A stretch of 8,825 bases of DNA from a bacterium (lineage in GTDB: Bacteria; JAMCPX01). The stretch is from contig DAHXOM010000286.1 of NCBI GenBank assembly GCA_027364825.1, positions 1-8,825 of the forward strand. The letters run 5' to 3'. Positions 5,356 through 8,825 of this stretch are shown here, piece after piece (the stretch's first letter is position 1; each line of letters starts with the position of its first letter). The notes beneath the pieces were generated by a model. It was given only the letters and a program-made list of their open reading frames with translations. It searched no databases and was not told where the DNA came from. Made by a program: the position numbers and the translations under genes.

Positions 5356-8300
5356 TTATTTTTGCCCCCTTAAGCCATAAGACTTATCTCCTCCAAAGGC
5401 GGATCGGCCTCTGGCTGAATGTTTATTAATTAGCACATATATTGCCGGCAATGCAATCAGGGTAAAGATCGTCGATGTTATGAGTCCGCCGATAAGCACG
5501 ATTGCCATGGGCTTGTCTATCTCGGCACCTGTGCCGATACCGAGTGCAAGCGGTAATACGGCAACGGACGCGCTGAGCGCTGTCATTAAAACAGGCCTCA
5601 TTCTTGTCATGCCTGCGTGGCGTGCGGACTCAACGTCATTCATACCGGCTGCTTTATTGTATATAATATACTCAACAAGGAGGATTGCCTTCTGGACAGA
5701 CAGGCCGAAATGGGCAAGAAAACCTATGATAGACGATATGTTCAGGCTCGTATGCGTTATGATCAATGCAAGCACTCCGCCGATAAGCGAAAACGGTATA
5801 AACAGGAGCACGAGTCCGGCAATGGCAAACGAATCAAATGCAATATACAGCACAACGAATATCAAACCCGCTATTACAGCCATAATCAATAGTATGCTCT
5901 TTACCATATCGCTCTGTGTCCTGTATTGTCCTCCGAGTGCAACAGAATAGCCCGGCGGGAGGTTGAGTTTTTTGATCGTCTTGTTGATATCGCTCACCAC
6001 GGCACCGGTCGATCTCCCGGATATGTTGCAGGACAGCTGGAGCACCCTTTCCATGTTCTCCCTTCGTACAATAAACGGCGCAGCCTGATATCTCACATCC
6101 GCAACAGAGGAGAGCGGTATCTTTTTACCGTTGCCTGCATCGATAAAAAGGTTCGAGATACTTTTGAGACTGTCTCTGAATTCCGGCATGGCACGTACAT
6201 ACACGTCATATCGCCTGATCCCCTGCCTGTATATTGTTGCAACCCTGCCCGCAAGTGCGGTTTGAATATCACCTGCCACCTGCTGCGGTGTTATGTCGTA
6301 TATGCCAAGCTTTGCCCTGTTTAAAGCTATGGATATGCCGGGTGCGCTCGTTGTCTGCTCCAGATACAGGTCTTTGACACCATGGATCTTGGAAAGCATG
6401 GTGTACAGCCTTGCGCCGTTATCGTTCAGGACATTTTGATCGTTGCCGAAGATCTTTATGGCAAGAGAGCCGCCGACAGATATACCTGATAATGCCTCCT
6501 GGAGCCGTTCTGTAAGCGGCGTCGTAAGAATAATGGGTACATCCTTTGTAGAGGGCACGTGCAGACGGATCCAGTCATCGATCTGGGCAATCGTGTATTT
6601 CCTCTTTGACCATGGCACAAGCTTTAAGAATATCCCGGATTTTCTTATACCCTCGTCCTTGGGTGCGTTCTCGGGCCTGCCCATGTGGGCAATAACATCC
6701 TCAACATCCGGCGCACGCTTTAAAATACGGGATATCTCTATTGCCCGTTTTGTTGTCTCGGATAATGCCGTGCCCGGAGGCATGTGTACCTTTACCAGTA
6801 TCGCACCTTCATCCATGGATGGAAGAAAACCTGTTTTTATAACGCCTGCCGACGCTACAACAATGACCAGTGAGGCAAGCATGATACCGATGATATAAAA
6901 TGGGTGCTTTAACGAGAAATCAAGCGACGGCTTATAAACCTTTAAAACAGCATTCTCCACCGGACTTTCACCCTTTATCTTGTTGACCCTCTTTCGCAGG
7001 ATCATATAAGCGAGCACCGGTGTCGCGGTAAGCGAGAGTACAAATCCTATGAGGATGGATGTTACAACCGTAAAACTGAAGTCCTTAAAAATAGCACCGG
7101 TAAAACCGGGGAGCGTATACAGGGGCAGGAACACGGCGACGATAATAACGGTGGAATACACGACAGGTCTTCTTACCTCGATGGAGCCTTCCAGCGTTGC
7201 AACAAGAGGGTCATCGGGTTTCGCTTTCAGATGCCTGAATATGTTCTCTGTATCGATAATAGCGGCATCTATCATGATGCCGAGACCGACGACCAGGCCT
7301 CCGAGACTCATAACATTAAGACTGTAATTAAAAAGCCGCATAAAGAGAAACGTGATAATAATGGCGATCGGAATAATGATCGCTATGACCAGTGTAGTGG
7401 CAATATCGGCCATGATCAGGAATATGATCGCTATAACGGCAATGGTACCTATTATGATCGCGTCCCTGAGGTTTGTAATTGCGGCATTGATAAGAGTGGA
7501 TTGATCGTTATAGGTATGGAGAGACACACCGGCAGGCAGGGATCTCCTTATGACGTTCAGCTTTTCCTTGATAGCTTTTATAATGGGCAGGGCATTTAAT
7601 CCATACTGCTTAACGACTGTCCCGAGCACGGCAGGTTTATCGTCAACCCTGGCATTGCCCTGCCTGATATGATGTCCCAGGTGAAGCACGGCAATATCAC
7701 CGAGATAAACAGGGGTATTGTTCCGGGTTGCAACAACAATATGCGAAAGATCGTGGAAGTTTTTTATCAAGCCGTTACCCCGTATGGAATAGGCAACAGG
7801 CCCTTTCAATAAATACCCTCCGGAAAAGATCACATTGTTATCTCTCACCGCACGCACGACACTATCTATGCCGATGCCGTAAGACTTCAGGCGGTCCATA
7901 TTTACAAGGACCTGATACTGCGCGACCTCGCCTCCGATATTGGTGATATCATAGATGCCGGGGATCATCTCAAGCTGATACTTGATATCATACTCTGCAA
8001 TAGCCCTTAATGCCTTTGGGTCAACATCACCGGTAAGATAATACTGTATAACCTCGGACATCCTGTCAGCGGCATTTGATATAATCGGGGGGCTTATCTC
8101 GGGAGGAAGAGATGGCGTAATGGCGGATACGCGCTGAGACAGCAGTTCAAGTGCCTGAAAGTAGTTTGTTCCCCACACAAACTTTACAATAACGACGGAC
8201 AGCCCTATCTTTGATTTCGACCAAACCTTTTCCACTCCGAGGATTCCCCTTGTTGCCTGTTCCACAGGGAAGGTGATCTCTCTTTCAACATAGCTGGACG

Positions 8301-8469
8301 GCAGTCCCGGATCAGAAATGAATATCTTGAATATGGGAGAGTTGAGGTCCGGCAGTAATGTCCTGTCAAGCCGGTTGTAGGTGAGTATACCGCCCATGGT
8401 CAGCAGTGCAACGACCAGCAGGACGAGCAATCTGTGCGTCAATGAATAATGTATGATCTTTTTGAACAT
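5356..8469 (-). CDS. RND efflux permease, heavy-metal-efflux (CusA/CzcA-like) type
   Basis: This inner-membrane proton-driven pump subunit of 1037 residues has the full RND plan. TM1 (about 12-30) is followed by a periplasmic porter/docking region (31-333), TM2-6 (334-490), TM7 (about 524-546), a second periplasmic region (547-855) and TM8-12 (856-1014). TM4 reads GLGIMIDAAIIDTEN (395-409); Asp401 and Glu408 match the relay residues of CusA and CzcA, while the Asp-Asp pair of drug-type AcrB is absent. GTNYFQALELLSQRV (100-114) and IGGEVAQYQV (178-187) also fit HME permeases. At the position of CusA Met672 there is Glu658 in RLQEALSGI, as in CzcA-type pumps, so divalent cations fit better than Cu/Ag; the substrate is unproven. 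ATG 8467-8469 has AAGGAAGG 11 nt upstream. A paralogous permease ends just upstream. Adaptor and outer-membrane genes are not in view. Confidence 0.94.
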   Translation of the reverse strand: MFKKIIHYSLTHRLLVLLVVALLTMGGILTYNRLDRTLLPDLNSPIFKIFISDPGLPSSYVEREITFPVEQATRGILGVEKVWSKSKIGLSVVIVKFVWGTNYFQALELLSQRVSAITPSLPPEISPPIISNAADRMSEVIQYYLTGDVDPKALRAIAEYDIKYQLEMIPGIYDITNIGGEVAQYQVLVNMDRLKSYGIGIDSVVRAVRDNNVIFSGGYLLKGPVAYSIRGNGLIKNFHDLSHIVVATRNNTPVYLGDIAVLHLGHHIRQGNARVDDKPAVLGTVVKQYGLNALPIIKAIKEKLNVIRRSLPAGVSLHTYNDQSTLINAAITNLRDAIIIGTIAVIAIIFLIMADIATTLVIAIIIPIAIIITFLFMRLFNYSLNVMSLGGLVVGLGIMIDAAIIDTENIFRHLKAKPDDPLVATLEGSIEVRRPVVYSTVIIVAVFLPLYTLPGFTGAIFKDFSFTVVTSILIGFVLSLTATPVLAYMILRKRVNKIKGESPVENAVLKVYKPSLDFSLKHPFYIIGIMLASLVIVVASAGVIKTGFLPSMDEGAILVKVHMPPGTALSETTKRAIEISRILKRAPDVEDVIAHMGRPENAPKDEGIRKSGIFLKLVPWSKRKYTIAQIDDWIRLHVPSTKDVPIILTTPLTERLQEALSGISVGGSLAIKIFGNDQNVLNDNGARLYTMLSKIHGVKDLYLEQTTSAPGISIALNRAKLGIYDITPQQVAGDIQTALAGRVATIYRQGIRRYDVYVRAMPEFRDSLKSISNLFIDAGNGKKIPLSSVADVRYQAAPFIVRRENMERVLQLSCNISGRSTGAVVSDINKTIKKLNLPPGYSVALGGQYRTQSDMVKSILLIMAVIAGLIFVVLYIAFDSFAIAGLVLLFIPFSLIGGVLALIITHTSLNISSIIGFLAHFGLSVQKAILLVEYIIYNKAAGMNDVESARHAGMTRMRPVLMTALSASVAVLPLALGIGTGAEIDKPMAIVLIGGLITSTIFTLIALPAIYVLINKHSARGRSAFGGDKSYGLRGQK

Positions 8470-8489
8470 AAGATATCAAACCTTCCTTT

Positions 8490-8597
8490 TACCCCCTCTT
8501 CAAGGTAGCTGTCGGTCAACAAATTCTAAGTACAAAAGCTACGAATGAATGTTTATCATAAAATCTCCCCTAATCCCTCTTTTCCAAAGAGGGGGTA
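8490..8597. repeat. Small inverted-repeat (MITE/REP-like) element
   Basis: An exact 11-bp inverted repeat, TACCCCCTCTT (8490-8500) and AAGAGGGGGTA (8587-8597), bounds a 108-bp non-coding segment. Its right part also has a perfect hairpin. The adjoining AAATCTCCCCTAATCCCTCT is of the kind seen in small dispersed palindromic repeats of several Gram-negative lineages. There is no clear target duplication. A non-autonomous mobile or REP-like unit is likely but cannot be proven from one copy. Confidence 0.5.
8575..8593. repeat. Perfect 8-bp hairpin within the inter-RND element
   Basis: CCCTCTTT (8575-8582) pairs with AAAGAGGG (8586-8593) around a 3-nt loop. In the minus-strand message it lies 27 nt after the stop of the first permease. 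ATTAGGGG rather than a T-run follows it, so it is a poor terminator. It could act as a message stabiliser or partial attenuator between the two permease genes. Confidence 0.6.
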
Positions 8598-8620
8598 GAA
8601 AAAATACAACTGCCTGGCTA

Positions 8621-8825
8621 TCATACCTTTTCTCCCTTGCGCATAAACAAATAATACACAACCGGCAGGACAATAATAAGCAGGAATACGGATAACGAAA
8701 ATCCGCCGATAATGGCTATTGCGAGGGGCTCGTGCATCTGTGCACCGGTCCCGAGCCCGAGTGCAAGCGGCATTAAAGCGAGTATTGCCGCGAGTGCCGT
8801 CATCAGGATAGGCCGTATACGCAGG
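8621..8825 (-). CDS. RND efflux permease, C-terminal fragment (5' part outside window)
   Basis: The last 67 residues of a second RND permease enter from the right edge and end at TGA (8621-8623). The fragment covers TM11-TM12: RIRPILMTALAAI, then PLALGLGTGAQMHEPLAIAI, IIGGF and a final hydrophobic helix ending in YYLFMRKGEKV. By eye about half of 58 aligned positions are identical to the C-terminus of the downstream permease (957-1014), so the two are paralogues in tandem. The first in-frame ATG here (8801-8803) is internal, not the true start. The pair may form a mixed pump, as MdtB and MdtC do, or be two separate pumps. Only the fold class is certain. Confidence 0.9.
   Translation of the reverse strand, partial: LRIRPILMTALAAILALMPLALGLGTGAQMHEPLAIAIIGGFSLSVFLLIIVLPVVYYLFMRKGEKV

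Larger units (their letters stand above)
8470..8620. other. Intergenic gap between the two RND permease genes
   Basis: This 151-bp spacer is filled mostly by an inverted-repeat element (8490-8597). On the minus strand it also supplies the purine-rich AAGGAAGG ribosome site (8481-8488) of the downstream permease. I see no convincing sigma-70 promoter and no open frame of useful length. The gap is long for two genes that are otherwise expected to be co-transcribed. Confidence 0.55.

Noticed and set aside
8551..8571. AGGGGAG plus ATG inside the inter-permease element as a small gene start
   Set aside because: The minus-strand frame from this ATG (8557-8559) stops after only six codons.

Overview
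The window looks like a stretch of chromosome from a Gram-negative bacterium of moderate GC content. RND permeases, a sigma-54 enhancer-binding protein and GSI-beta glutamine synthetase together suggest a deltaproteobacterium/Desulfobacterota- or Nitrospirota-like organism. That placement is an inference from gene content and style, not a computed result. Every complete gene reads on the minus strand, so transcription runs from high to low coordinates. The only plus-strand gene is the tail of an insertion-sequence transposase at the left edge.

In transcription order the layout is: (1) 8825-8621, the C-terminal end of a first RND permease, cut by the window edge; (2) a 151-bp gap holding a short inverted-repeat element (about 8490-8597); (3) 8469-5356, a complete RND permease of heavy-metal-efflux (HME) type, a paralogue of the first; (4) 5248-5003, a small eight-cysteine CxxCxxCC (YkgJ-type) protein; (5) 5013-4054, miaA, the tRNA A37 dimethylallyltransferase; (6) 4070-2469, a NifA-like GAF-AAA+-Fis activator of sigma-54 promoters; (7) a 161-bp regulatory region; (8) 2307-895, glnA, glutamine synthetase; (9) 848-117, a class I glutamine amidotransferase; (10) the right end of an IS256-family element, whose terminal repeat supplies the last codons and stop of the amidotransferase gene.

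The best regulatory signal lies between the activator gene and glnA. It comprises a sigma-54 promoter with the exact GG-N10-GC spacing and, about 95-117 bp upstream of the predicted start of transcription, a tandem pair of GTC-N7-GAC boxes 22 bp apart. The simplest reading is that the NifA-like protein, encoded immediately upstream, binds these boxes and drives glnA and the amidotransferase gene. The cysteine protein, miaA and the activator overlap by 11 and 17 bp and probably form one translationally coupled unit. The RND pair is a separate envelope export module; its adaptor and outer-membrane partners would lie beyond the right edge. No RNA genes, CRISPR arrays or other defence systems are visible. 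No wholly new system is apparent. The most novel points are the putative operator, the IS-generated protein C-terminus and the repeat elements beside start codons.
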